Shown in pieces: positions 9,233 to 17,168 of a DNA stretch of 64,000 nt. The notes beneath the pieces were generated by a model. That model worked only from the letters and a program-made list of their open reading frames with translations, was not told where the DNA came from and made no database searches. The position numbers were made by a program, and so were the translations under genes. Source of the DNA: Arthrospiribacter ruber (GTDB taxonomy: Bacteria > Bacteroidota > Bacteroidia > Cytophagales > Cyclobacteriaceae). Positions within the stretch are counted from its first letter, which is position 1; each line of letters begins with the position of its first letter. The stretch is from assembly GCF_019343195.1 (NCBI RefSeq), contig NZ_RPHB01000007.1, forward strand, positions 1 to 64,000, in the 5' to 3' direction.

Positions 9233-9280
9233 GGAGATCTCCCGCAATGCTGCGGGACAGGCTTTCATCTCCGCAAGCTC
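9233..9280. repeat. Palindromic intergenic repeat, copy 2
   Basis: Same orientation as copy 1, about 108 bp further on, with the same CCCGCAATGCTGCGGG hairpin and a slightly diverged tail (AGGCTTTCATCTCCGCAAGCTC). It lies downstream of the dipeptidase stop and could act on the 3' end of that transcript. Confidence 0.65.
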
Positions 9281-9360
9281 CGATTCAGGATGAAGTAAAC
9301 CAACTGTCATTCCCTTTCTGTAAATGTCAATTTTAAAATCTCGGGGTGACAAGGTGTAAC

Positions 9361-10434
9361 CTATTCCCTCCAAGCACTCTTTAAAAACCTCAACCAATTC
9401 CCAAACATTACATTCTCTATATCTTTTTGGGTATAGCCTCTTAAGGAAAGCATGGCAGGTATCTTCTGCAAATCTGCTATGGTCTCTACATCGTAGGGAC
9501 ACTGCTCTCTTCCAAAGCCACCGTCAAGATCTGACCCAATACCAATGTGATTGGCATTGCCTGCCAACTGACAAATATGGTCCATGTGATCGATAAGCTT
9601 TTCCAGGTTGCATTCCATTCCTTTCGGATCTGAGACTCCCCTTTCCCATCCAGGAACCATCATCCAAGCGTCCATCGCTCCACCGATAACAGCCCCCCTT
9701 TCTATCAAAACCTTCAATTGCTCATCAGAAAACTGCCTGTTATGATCTACCAGTGTTCTGCAATTGTTGTGACTGGCCCAGACATGGCCATTGAAAATAT
9801 CCATGGCTTCCCAAAAACTATCATCGCAGAGATGTGTCGCATCCAGAATAATGTTGAGCCTTTCCATTTCCTTGAGCAATTCCGGACCATCAGGTCCAAG
9901 CTCGCCAGTGGCATCTGTTCCATTGGCATACCTTCCTGGACCGTAATGGGATAAGCCCAAGGCCCTCAACCCGCTTTCATAAGCCTTCTCCAAATAGCCA
10001 ACATTTACCAAGGAATCTGCTCCTTCTAAAGAAAGAATATAGCCAATTGGTTTGGTGCTCCATGGCAATTCATGCAACCAAAGCTGTACGTGCTTTTCCA
10101 GATCTTCCAAGTTCCTTATCTGTACCATTTCCCCGGCATCTTCCATAGCCTTGTACCAGGCCAATTGACCTTGTGTCTGCGCCCAAGCCTGTTCTGGAGA
10201 GTGCCAACCTGGAAGAGGATTGCCCTCAGCGACATACCTGGCAATTTGGGTAGCCACTACCAGCCCGATATTTCCCTTTCGAAGTTCGGGCAAAGAAACA
10301 ACTGCACGTCCTCTATCCGGTTTATCGGTCAAGCCTTTTTCACGGGCATTGATCTCGGAGACAGGTTTTTTCAAATCCCTGTTCCATTCCAGAGCATTCA
10401 TACTGAGATCGAGGTGGGCATCTATGGTAAACAT
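9361..10434 (-). CDS. Membrane dipeptidase, peptidase M19 family
   Basis: This zinc-dependent renal-dipeptidase-type enzyme has the metal motif DAHLDLSM at the N-terminus, EGADSL, LSHYGPGRYA, ILDATHLCDD, VWASHNNC and the late HIGIGSDLDGG. The family cleaves dipeptides, often with a D-residue at the C-terminal position. I start at ATG 10434 (MFTIDAHLDLS). The longer frame to 10539 would translate a heptanucleotide repeat and lacks support. It is the last gene of a leftward group with the RidA-family protein and a second GntP permease. That combination suggests use of D-amino-acid dipeptides, which is an inference from neighbourhood. Confidence 0.85.
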   Translation of the reverse strand: MFTIDAHLDLSMNALEWNRDLKKPVSEINAREKGLTDKPDRGRAVVSLPELRKGNIGLVVATQIARYVAEGNPLPGWHSPEQAWAQTQGQLAWYKAMEDAGEMVQIRNLEDLEKHVQLWLHELPWSTKPIGYILSLEGADSLVNVGYLEKAYESGLRALGLSHYGPGRYANGTDATGELGPDGPELLKEMERLNIILDATHLCDDSFWEAMDIFNGHVWASHNNCRTLVDHNRQFSDEQLKVLIERGAVIGGAMDAWMMVPGWERGVSDPKGMECNLEKLIDHMDHICQLAGNANHIGIGSDLDGGFGREQCPYDVETIADLQKIPAMLSLRGYTQKDIENVMFGNWLRFLKSAWRE

Positions 10435-10443
10435 GGGGGATTG

Positions 10444-10485
10444 GATTGAAGATTGAAGATTGAAGATTGAAGATTGAATATTGAA
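10444..10485. repeat. Heptanucleotide tandem repeat
   Basis: GATTGAA is repeated five times exactly (10444-10478), followed by one degenerate unit (TATTGAA). It sits 9 bp upstream of the dipeptidase start codon. Seven-base units change spacing or frame when copy number slips, so it could alter expression; this is inference. Confidence 0.8.
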
Positions 10486-10638
10486 GATTTTAGATTGGGG
10501 TTTGAATAAAGTTAAAAGGGGATTGAGGAAATTAAACAATTATTTGGGTATGCAGGAATTCTAAAGAATGGCAGTAAACCACAAAATAGAAGCCCAAAAT
10601 TTAAACTTCAAGAAACTTCCTTCTTCCATCTCATAAAA

Positions 10639-11103
10639 CTATTTCAATTCAAACATGGCTTCGATTTCTACAGGGATGTTATCTGGCAAACTGCCCATAC
10701 CCACTGCGCTTCGCACTCCAACACCATTTTCCAGACCCCAAACCGCAGCAAACAATTCCGAGCAGCCATTGATGACATAAGGATGTCGCTCAAAATCCGG
10801 GGTAGCATTCACCATTCCCAATACTTTGATGACCCTTTTGACCCTGTTGAGTGAACCTAGGTTAGCTTTGATGGTGGCCAACATGGCCAATCCCACCTGC
10901 CTTGCAGCCAATTTGCCAGCTTCAATATCCATATCCTCTCCAATTCTCCCAATGATCAGGGTGCTGTCTTCTTTTACTGTGCCATGTCCCGAAAGATAAA
11001 GGTAATTTCCGTCTACCAAGCAGGGCTTATAGACTCCCAAGGGTTTTGGAGGGGGCGGTAATGTCAATCCCAATTCGGCAAAATTCTCTTCAGCTGATTT
11101 CAT
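10639..11103 (-). CDS. RidA-family (YjgF/YER057c/UK114) protein
   Basis: The 154-residue protein has the family signature GVGVRSAVGMGSLPDNIPVE near the C-terminus, including the Arg that binds the substrate carboxylate in RidA and the conserved Glu (VEIEAMF). RidA enzymes hydrolyse reactive enamine/imine products of PLP enzymes; wider family members act as other deaminases. It is longer than classical RidA (about 128 aa) and belongs to the branch found beside GntP transporters and dipeptidases. It lies 24 bp downstream of the permease gene, so co-transcription is likely. Confidence 0.85.
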   Translation of the reverse strand: MKSAEENFAELGLTLPPPPKPLGVYKPCLVDGNYLYLSGHGTVKEDSTLIIGRIGEDMDIEAGKLAARQVGLAMLATIKANLGSLNRVKRVIKVLGMVNATPDFERHPYVINGCSELFAAVWGLENGVGVRSAVGMGSLPDNIPVEIEAMFELK

Positions 11104-11127
11104 CTTTTATTCTTGTTTTACTTTATA

Positions 11128-12441
11128 TTATATAAATATATCCAATATCATCACACCCATCAGCCCAACAACAGCCACCAAGGTTTCCATCAGAGACCAT
11201 GACTTAATGGTATCCTTTACGCTCAAGTTAAAGTATTCTTTGTACAACCAAAACCCTGCGTCATTAAAATGTGAGAACATCAAACTTCCTGCTCCAATAG
11301 ACAATACAAGCAGATTTGGGTCTACCCCGGCAGTACTCACAATGGGAGCAATAATACCGGCAGTAGTAAGTCCTGCAACCGTAGCGGATCCAACTGCTAC
11401 CCTGATCAGGGCAGTAATCACCCAAGCCAAGACCAAGGGGTGTACATCCCAGCCTTGCAGAGCAGCTGCGATTTCCAAACTCACTCCTGAGTCCATCAAT
11501 ACCTGCTTCAGCGCACCTGCACCCGCAATGATCAATAAAATCATGGCTACATCCTTCGTGGCAACCACATAGAAATCCATAAGCTTAGGGATACTGAATT
11601 TCATCCTGGTCCCCAAGGTATATGTGGCCAATAGCAAAGAAATCAACATGACCATCCCTGGATCCCCCACAAACTGAATATAGGGAAATACCACATTGGA
11701 TTCGGACATATTCAAAGTCAGGATGGTAGTTCCAATCAGAAAAAAGACAGGGAAAAGAGCAGAGAAAAAACTATTGAAAACACTTGGTAGATCCTCTTCA
11801 GGCTTGGCTTTGGCCTGAAAGATTTCAAGTGGTTTGGAATCTATGTTTTTCAGGAATTTGGCAAATATTGGCCCGGCAATGATAATCGTCGGAATGGCTA
11901 TCAATATCCCATAAGCCAAAGTAAGTCCCATGTTAGCTTCAAACTGGGCTACCAGAGCTGCTGGAGAGGGGTGCGGGGGCAGAAATCCATGTGTAACCGA
12001 AAGCGCTGCCAATAGGGGGATCCCCACATACACCGCGGGCAACCTGTACCTGTAGGAAACAGTGAAAACAAGTGGTATCAATAAAACAAACCCGACATTA
12101 TAAAACAATGGAATACCTACTACCAGGCCGGTAATCATCATGGCCCAAGTGACATTCTTCACTCCGAAAATGGACATTAAGGTATCCGAAATACGCTGTG
12201 CTGCCCCACTTTCTGCCACTAGCTTACCCAGCATCGCTCCCATTACAATCACGATGACCAAGTCCCCCAATAAGCCTCCGATGCCTTTTTGGATGGATCC
12301 GGCTATTTGCTCAGGAGGTATGCCCAAAAGGAAGCCTGCCAAAATCGAGGAGATCAAAAATGCTATAAAAGGATTGAATTTTAGCCAAGTGATCAGCAGG
12401 ATCAAAACTGCAATGCTGATCAATACAAAAACAATGGTCAT
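11128..12441 (-). CDS. Second GntP-family permease
   Basis: This 437-residue integral membrane protein has about 12 segments and GntP hallmarks: LKFNPFIAFLISSILAGFLLG, THGFLPPHPSPAALVAQF in the middle and LMFSHFNDAGFWLYKEYF near the end. The last motif is typical of the gluconate/D-serine (GntT/DsdX) branch. It heads a leftward operon with the RidA protein and the M19 dipeptidase, so a D-amino acid or peptide-derived substrate is plausible. It differs clearly from the permease at 3089, so it is not a recent duplicate. Confidence 0.85.
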   Translation of the reverse strand: MTIVFVLISIAVLILLITWLKFNPFIAFLISSILAGFLLGIPPEQIAGSIQKGIGGLLGDLVIVIVMGAMLGKLVAESGAAQRISDTLMSIFGVKNVTWAMMITGLVVGIPLFYNVGFVLLIPLVFTVSYRYRLPAVYVGIPLLAALSVTHGFLPPHPSPAALVAQFEANMGLTLAYGILIAIPTIIIAGPIFAKFLKNIDSKPLEIFQAKAKPEEDLPSVFNSFFSALFPVFFLIGTTILTLNMSESNVVFPYIQFVGDPGMVMLISLLLATYTLGTRMKFSIPKLMDFYVVATKDVAMILLIIAGAGALKQVLMDSGVSLEIAAALQGWDVHPLVLAWVITALIRVAVGSATVAGLTTAGIIAPIVSTAGVDPNLLVLSIGAGSLMFSHFNDAGFWLYKEYFNLSVKDTIKSWSLMETLVAVVGLMGVMILDIFI

Positions 12442-12594
12442 AGGTTATGTAGGGTTGAGTGACCAAATTAAAAAATAAAATCAATATCAATTGGGGGAAA
12501 GGTTAATAAATTGATAATCGGTCAATTGCCAGAGTCAAATTTCTGGATGAATTCCTAGATGCCAAGCGGATATTAAACGGACATTAAAAACAGA

Positions 12595-12969
12595 TTAAAA
12601 ATTATTTTCTAAAAACTCATTGATCTGCCCCACATAATAAGCACCCCAATCTCCATCACCTACATTGAATCCGCCTAGATGTTCGCCTTCAAACAAAACA
12701 ACCTCACATTTTGCAGGGATTAATTTTTGAATATCCAGTGCGTCAGGATAAGCCAATACCAAAACATGGTTTTTATCCCTTTCCCGATTGGCTTGATACA
12801 CCCAGGTATTGAGTTCAAATCCATCAGGTGTATTCACCCTCAGCTCCTCATATTCCAAGCCAAGAGAGTCAGGTTTGCGGATATACTCTCTATCTGGTTT
12901 AATAGCAAAGGCAAGGTTCATTGTAGAATAGAGGATAAAAAAAAGAATAATGGCTTTGAATGTTTTCAA
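12595..12969 (-). pseudogene. Alpha/beta-hydrolase remnant with internal deletion
   Basis: The frame starts with a signal peptide (MKTFKAIILFFILYSTMNLAFA). It continues with the opening strands of a serine hydrolase (LRVNTPDGFELNTWVYQ, HVLVLAYPDA), then jumps straight to a C-terminal piece with the candidate catalytic His (LFEGEHLGGFNVGDGDWG) and ends after 124 residues. The nucleophile-elbow region (G-x-S-x-G) expected between these parts is missing, as is most of the core. It therefore looks like an in-frame deletion derivative; a small functional protein cannot be excluded. Confidence 0.55.
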
Positions 12970-12975
12970 GTCTTT

Positions 12976-13197
12976 TTATCTGAATTCCCTGCTTTCCCTA
13001 ATATCTTTTATGATTTCGTCCGAATCTTTATCATCTTCCCATGCACCAAAAAGCGTCCGAATTTCCACCTTCTCTTCTTTTATATCAAGAGACTCGGTCA
13101 ATTTAATGATTAGTTTTTTCTTGGAAAGATTATCTAAACCTTTCAATAGACCGAAATACTTTTCTATTGCCTTGTTATTTAATGTGAGGTTTGCCAT
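12976..13197 (-). CDS. Solitary antitoxin-like protein
   Basis: The short protein beginning MANLTLNNKAIEKYFGLLKG ends in FGAWEDDKDSDEIIKDIRESREF. That acidic tail resembles the toxin-binding tails of antitoxins paired with PIN-domain toxins (LFGxWxDDRxADEIIxxIRxSR). No PIN toxin follows it: the next leftward gene is the hydrolase remnant 7 bp away. It is thus an orphan antitoxin, or the toxin gene was lost. I start at ATG 13197 rather than 13212. Confidence 0.6.
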   Translation of the reverse strand: MANLTLNNKAIEKYFGLLKGLDNLSKKKLIIKLTESLDIKEEKVEIRTLFGAWEDDKDSDEIIKDIRESREFR

Positions 13198-13236
13198 ACT
13201 TTTTTTATCCAATTTACGAAATTAACGGTTTGATGG

Positions 13237-13725
13237 TCAAAAGATTTGGATAATATAAATACCCAACTCTCTTTTCTTTTTCTGAATCAAGTCTCCCATT
13301 TCACTTAAATCAGTAGTAAATCCACCTGCATTGACAAAGTGATTTTCAGTGTTAAACCAAAACGTTTTCTCAATTCCTTTTATCTTAATCCTGTAAAGAG
13401 GTGGATAAACAAACTATATTAAAGATAAAGATTCTACATCTAGCCAGTTTACATTTTCTTCCCATTCCCCATTCTTAATTACTATTGATTGATTCCCTAT
13501 GTTTGCCAAAACAAATTTATTCTTGATCAAAAAGAAGATTATAATTAGAAAAACCCCGATTAAAATGAAAACTATAGTTATGGCCAAATCTCTTTCAATT
13601 GACTCCCCATTCATTACAATCAATTGAGGCAAAAACCATGAAAACACGGAAATAACCAAAAACAGAATTCCGATTCCTAGTAATCCGAATTTAAAAATTG
13701 TATGATATGTTTTATTACTTTGCAT
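13237..13725 (-). pseudogene. Membrane protein gene interrupted by an amber codon
   Basis: From ATG 13725 (MQSNKTYHTIFKFGLLGIG) the frame encodes two transmembrane segments and a soluble tail, and meets TAG at 13414-13416 after VESLSLI. The same frame then continues without a shift (FVYPPLYRIKIKGIEKTFWF and onward) for 58 more codons to TGA at 13237. The downstream part is protein-like, so a single CAG-to-TAG change probably truncated a protein of about 162 residues. Function unknown; it is the last member of the cassette-like array. Confidence 0.65.
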
Positions 13726-13742
13726 GGGTTTTTTCAATTTTT

Positions 13743-13873
13743 GCCAACGGGATTCAGCTTGGAGACGGCGGGCTTTCGGAGCTCTTTCCTGTCCGCCTGC
13801 TACAAAGGTAGCCACGAAGAACTAACCTTGCGGAAACCACTATCCGTCCCATGTTTTCTTAGGTGCTGTTACC
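13743..13873 (-). repeat. attC-like palindrome C
   Basis: This 131-bp element is bounded by GCCAAC and GTTACC with imperfectly complementary arms. It is the most degenerate of three similar-sized elements. It covers the last five codons of the Fic gene and the gap to the next gene, as recombination sites of integron cassettes do. Confidence 0.4.
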
Positions 13874-14980
13874 AACTGGCATTCCTATCAGTTCGTAATT
13901 TGTACTTCTTCCTCCTGCGGCTTCTTTTTGCAATATCCCTTTCTCAATTAGGTCATTAATATCCCTAACTGCAGAATCTTTTGAGCATTTTGCAATTTTC
14001 GCCCATTTTGAAGATGTTAATTTCCCTTCAAACCCATCCATTATTTTATTCAACAATTTTCTTTGACGATCATTTATTGCTGTATCTATGTGTTTTTGCC
14101 AGAACTCAGCTTTGAATAGTACTCTTGTAAGTATTGAATCTGTTGATATCAAAGAATTTATCAAGCAGTTTAAAAACCATACAATCCAATCGGTTATATC
14201 TAAATTTCCTTTTTGAGTTTTTTCCAATATCTCATAATATTGCTTCCGCTCTATTCTAATCTGAGCAGACATGCTATAGAAACGTTGGTTACTTTTGTCA
14301 GACTGAGCAAGAAGCATGTCTGTTAACGCTCTTGTTATTCTCCCATTTCCATCTTCAAAAGGATGAATAGTCACAAACCACAAATGTGCAATTGCAGCTT
14401 TAATCACTAAGTCAATTTTATTATTATTGAACCAATCTATAAATCGGATCATTTCTTCTTCCAGCAATTCAGAATCAGGCGCCTGAAAATGAACTTTCTT
14501 TTTACCCATTGCTCCAGATACAACTTGCATAGGTCCTGTGGTATCTTTTCTCCAGTCTGCAACTGTAATTTTATGCATTCCACTTCTACCTGTTGGAAAT
14601 AGAGCTGCATGCCAGTCAAAAAGTCTCTCAGCTGTCAATAGGGTAAAGCAGTTTTGCGTTGCATCAAGCATCATTTCAACTACTCCTTCTACATTCCTGT
14701 CGGATTCAACTGTTCCTGCTATTTCCATTCCTAATCTACGTGCAATTGAGGAACGAACTTGGTCAGGATTTAGAAATTCTCCTTCAATCTCTGAAGATTT
14801 TAATACATCTAGAGTCAACGTATCAAGCAAAGCTTCATTTCTTAAATTGAAACCCAATGTTTCCATTTTTCCAATAAGTCTGCCTTGTAAATTTCTTGCC
14901 TCACTCAACAAACTCAAGAAATTGTCACTGTTCCAGGTAAATTCAGGCCAGTTGTCTTTTTGATGTATAAAAGCTTTCAT
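13859..14980 (-). CDS. Fic-domain protein (AMP transferase type)
   Basis: The 373-residue protein has the Fic active-site motif HPFEDGNGR at residues 206-214. At residues 62-67 it has the N-terminal inhibitory helix motif SSEIEG, so it is a class II, self-inhibited Fic enzyme. An N-terminal DUF4172-like region precedes the core, and a winged-helix-like segment (SKWAKIAKCSKDSAVRDINDLIEKGIL) ends the protein. Such proteins transfer AMP from ATP to protein side chains and often regulate DNA gyrase or act in toxin-like systems. Its 3' end lies in an attC-like palindrome, and it is flanked by another at 15098, so it appears to be a mobile cassette gene. Confidence 0.85.
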   Translation of the reverse strand: MKAFIHQKDNWPEFTWNSDNFLSLLSEARNLQGRLIGKMETLGFNLRNEALLDTLTLDVLKSSEIEGEFLNPDQVRSSIARRLGMEIAGTVESDRNVEGVVEMMLDATQNCFTLLTAERLFDWHAALFPTGRSGMHKITVADWRKDTTGPMQVVSGAMGKKKVHFQAPDSELLEEEMIRFIDWFNNNKIDLVIKAAIAHLWFVTIHPFEDGNGRITRALTDMLLAQSDKSNQRFYSMSAQIRIERKQYYEILEKTQKGNLDITDWIVWFLNCLINSLISTDSILTRVLFKAEFWQKHIDTAINDRQRKLLNKIMDGFEGKLTSSKWAKIAKCSKDSAVRDINDLIEKGILQKEAAGGRSTNYELIGMPVGNST

Positions 14981-15097
14981 TCAATGCATTATTTGCAACG
15001 AAAATAACCCTTATTCGTCGCAAATCAAAATTAATCGTCGCTTGTTTTGCATCAAATATCTTTGTTAATCGTTGCAATATCGTTTCTTTTGCTTGCT

Positions 15098-15225
15098 GCT
15101 AACGGTCAAGGCTAAGAGCAGGCGGGCATTAAAACCCGATTCACTTTCCGCCACGACCAAGGTTTATAAAGGTAATCACTTTCAATTTAGCATTCCCTGC
15201 CCGCTTGCTCATAGGTGATGTTAGC
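15098..15225 (-). repeat. attC-like palindrome B
   Basis: This 128-bp element runs from GCTAAC (15098) to GTTAGC (15220-15225). The left arm GCTAACGG...GAGCAGGCGGGCA pairs with the right arm TGCCCGCTTGCTC...GTTAGC apart from a small bulge of extra bases on one side. That is the layout of integron attC sites. It sits between the KilA-N gene stop and the Fic gene. Confidence 0.6.
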
Positions 15226-15235
15226 GTTTTGTTGT

Positions 15236-16105
15236 TTATTTCTTCTTACCTGCATCTAAATAGGTTGTCTCTGAAAGTTTTTTTATCGATTTTATAAAAT
15301 CGTTGTCATCAAGGGTAGCCAATTGTGATTTTGCTATTTTCCTTAGTTGAATGAACCTATCTTCCTTATTCTCTTTTCTCTCAATTAAGATAGCATTCAC
15401 ATTTTCAAGGTTTGATAACACAACCAATTCATTGATACTTGCGAAATCTCTTATGTTTAACCCTTTTTCCGAATGTTCTTTATTCGCTTCCCTCCAATCC
15501 TTTGCCGTACAACCAAAAAGGGCTACATTTAATAAGTCTGCTTCTTCTGCATAAGCCAGCCATTCCTTATCTTTCAAATAGTTTTTATCTGGAATAATGT
15601 GATTTTTGATTGCTTCAGTATGAATGTGATAATTGGTTTTTGTCAATATTCTTTTCACATTCCATTCCAAGTTATATTGATTTGTCTCAATTTCTTTTAG
15701 TCGTTGAAACTCCTTGATAAGTAGTAGTTTGAACATGGGACTTATCCATGAGCCAAATTCAAAAGCTATGTCTTTATGGGCATAAGTCCCGCCATACCTG
15801 CCTGATTTTGAAAAAATACCGATAGCATTAGTCGCCTCAATCCATTTTCTAGGTGTTAAGTTAAAACTGTTGAGTCCTGCCTGTTTTCTAAAGGTGTCGA
15901 ATTCGACAGGTTTAAAATCAGGGTTGTGTAAAGTTTCCCAAAGTCCGATAAACTCAACTGTATTTCTGTTGCGCATCCAGTTTCTAATATAGTCTTCACC
16001 TTCCTCACCCCTCACCATATCTGTTAGGCAGATATAATCTTCACTATTCTGTTCAATTATGGAAATGGATTTCTTATCTACTTCTATTTTAGATGTTTTT
16101 GCCAT
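15236..16105 (-). CDS. KilA-N domain protein
   Basis: The 289-residue protein (ATG 16105, MAKTSKIEVDKKSISI) contains the KilA-N DNA-binding fold: DYICLTDMVRGEEG, the central TFRKQAGLNSFNLTPRKWIE and YAHKDIAFEFGSWISPMFKL. KilA-N proteins are DNA-binding factors widespread in phages and integron-like cassettes. Upstream codons to 16165 are likely untranslated, because they give a Cys-rich, unrelated peptide. The gene lies between two attC-like palindromes in the same orientation as its neighbours. Specific role unknown. Confidence 0.75.
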   Translation of the reverse strand: MAKTSKIEVDKKSISIIEQNSEDYICLTDMVRGEEGEDYIRNWMRNRNTVEFIGLWETLHNPDFKPVEFDTFRKQAGLNSFNLTPRKWIEATNAIGIFSKSGRYGGTYAHKDIAFEFGSWISPMFKLLLIKEFQRLKEIETNQYNLEWNVKRILTKTNYHIHTEAIKNHIIPDKNYLKDKEWLAYAEEADLLNVALFGCTAKDWREANKEHSEKGLNIRDFASINELVVLSNLENVNAILIERKENKEDRFIQLRKIAKSQLATLDDNDFIKSIKKLSETTYLDAGKKK

Positions 16106-16165
16106 ACAAAAAGTTTTTTCTAAAAATAGCATAATTTTGGATGTTAGGTAGTTTTTACAATACAC

Positions 16166-16297
16166 GCTAACGGTCGGCAGCTACACGCAGGCAGGGCATT
16201 TTACCACTGAACTTCCTACGAAGAACTGAACTTCAAATTTACCACTTTTCTGTCCTACGAGCCACCAACCCCCTGCTTGTGTGTAGGTGCTGTTAGC
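16166..16297 (-). repeat. attC-like palindrome A
   Basis: This 132-bp element starts GCTAACGGTCGGCAGCTACA and ends with a complementary TGTGTAGGTGCTGTTAGC. The arms pair over about 25 bases with three unpaired bases on one side. It includes the last 14 codons of the gene at 16255-16908, meaning that protein's C-terminus was fixed by the recombination site. Confidence 0.6.
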
Positions 16298-16908
16298 CAA
16301 CGCTTTATTTCTTCAGTTTTATCTTTGAAGTCAATTTTAATCGGATTTTTGTATTGATAATCTTCTATTTGGATATTAATACTATTATTGTTTTGTTCCC
16401 AATTTTTAATTTGTGCCTTTGGTAAACTTGTCAGCCATGATTTATCAATTAAAATCTCTACAGGATAGGCGTATGCTTCTCCACCAAATTTTTCACTTTT
16501 CCCCATTAAAACCATTGATTGTTCTGTCAGAACCAGGTCAGCTTTGTCAAAATCGTAAATAGTCTTTCGGATGTTTGGGGGAAAGGAATTCTTTTGGTCA
16601 AATAGGTCAAAACCTTTTATGTAAACGCATACATTTTCTAAAACTTCTGTTTTTTCACCTTTTAATTCTTTGATTGCTTGTCCACCTGCATTATATGGTT
16701 TAAATAAATTCGCATAAATGAATAGTTTCATGGTCAAAAAACCAATGGTTAGAATTAAGGGGCCAACTATTGCAAAGCCTAAATCACCTTTACTTCCTTG
16801 ATAGATTAAAACTGTCACCATTATTAGATATCCAATGTTTAGCGGCCAAGTAAAAAAGAACGGTGGTTTGGACTTCTTTATAAATTGGAAAAATGTCTCT
16901 TGTCTCAC
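16255..16908 (-). CDS. Hypothetical membrane protein (cassette gene)
   Basis: The 217-residue protein has two transmembrane segments near the N-terminus (LNIGYLIMVTVLIYQ and GFAIVGPLILTIGFLTMKLF) and a cytosolic C-terminal domain of about 140 residues without a recognised motif. The final residues (LTAPTHKQGVGGS) are encoded inside the attC-like palindrome, so they are probably not functionally conserved. I do not recognise the family. Codon use and AT richness resemble the neighbouring cassette genes more than the core genes. Confidence 0.65.
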   Translation of the reverse strand: MRQETFFQFIKKSKPPFFFTWPLNIGYLIMVTVLIYQGSKGDLGFAIVGPLILTIGFLTMKLFIYANLFKPYNAGGQAIKELKGEKTEVLENVCVYIKGFDLFDQKNSFPPNIRKTIYDFDKADLVLTEQSMVLMGKSEKFGGEAYAYPVEILIDKSWLTSLPKAQIKNWEQNNNSINIQIEDYQYKNPIKIDFKDKTEEIKRWLTAPTHKQGVGGS

Positions 16909-16930
16909 TTTGTCGTTTCTTTAAGTGTTG

Positions 16931-17050
16931 GCTAACGAGTCTCTCCAAGCCACTATGGCGTAAAGCATTCCAATTCGGCGTGGTAGACGCCATAATGGCG
17001 CTTATACCCGAATTATCTAAAGGTAAAACTAACCTTTTATATTTCCAATA
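16931..17050 (-). repeat. Half attC-like site with inverted repeats
   Basis: GCTAAC at 16931-16936 starts another cassette-type end, followed by inverted repeats (CCACTATGGCGT and ACGCCATAATGG). No matching GTTAGC partner follows within 150 bp. This may be the array boundary. Region 16909-17168 holds no supported gene. Confidence 0.4.
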
Positions 17051-17168
17051 TGCCTAATGGGCCTTTACCTTGATCAAATCTTTTTGCGGGGACAATGTAT
17101 AAGTTTGGAGGAATCCCATTAAGCTACTTCCCTACCAGTAAACCCATAGTACTATTTCTCAAACCTCA

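Noticed and set aside
9197-9502. A 101-residue minus-strand frame
   Set aside because: It lies across the dipeptidase end in another frame, and its second half is only a translation of the palindromic repeat.
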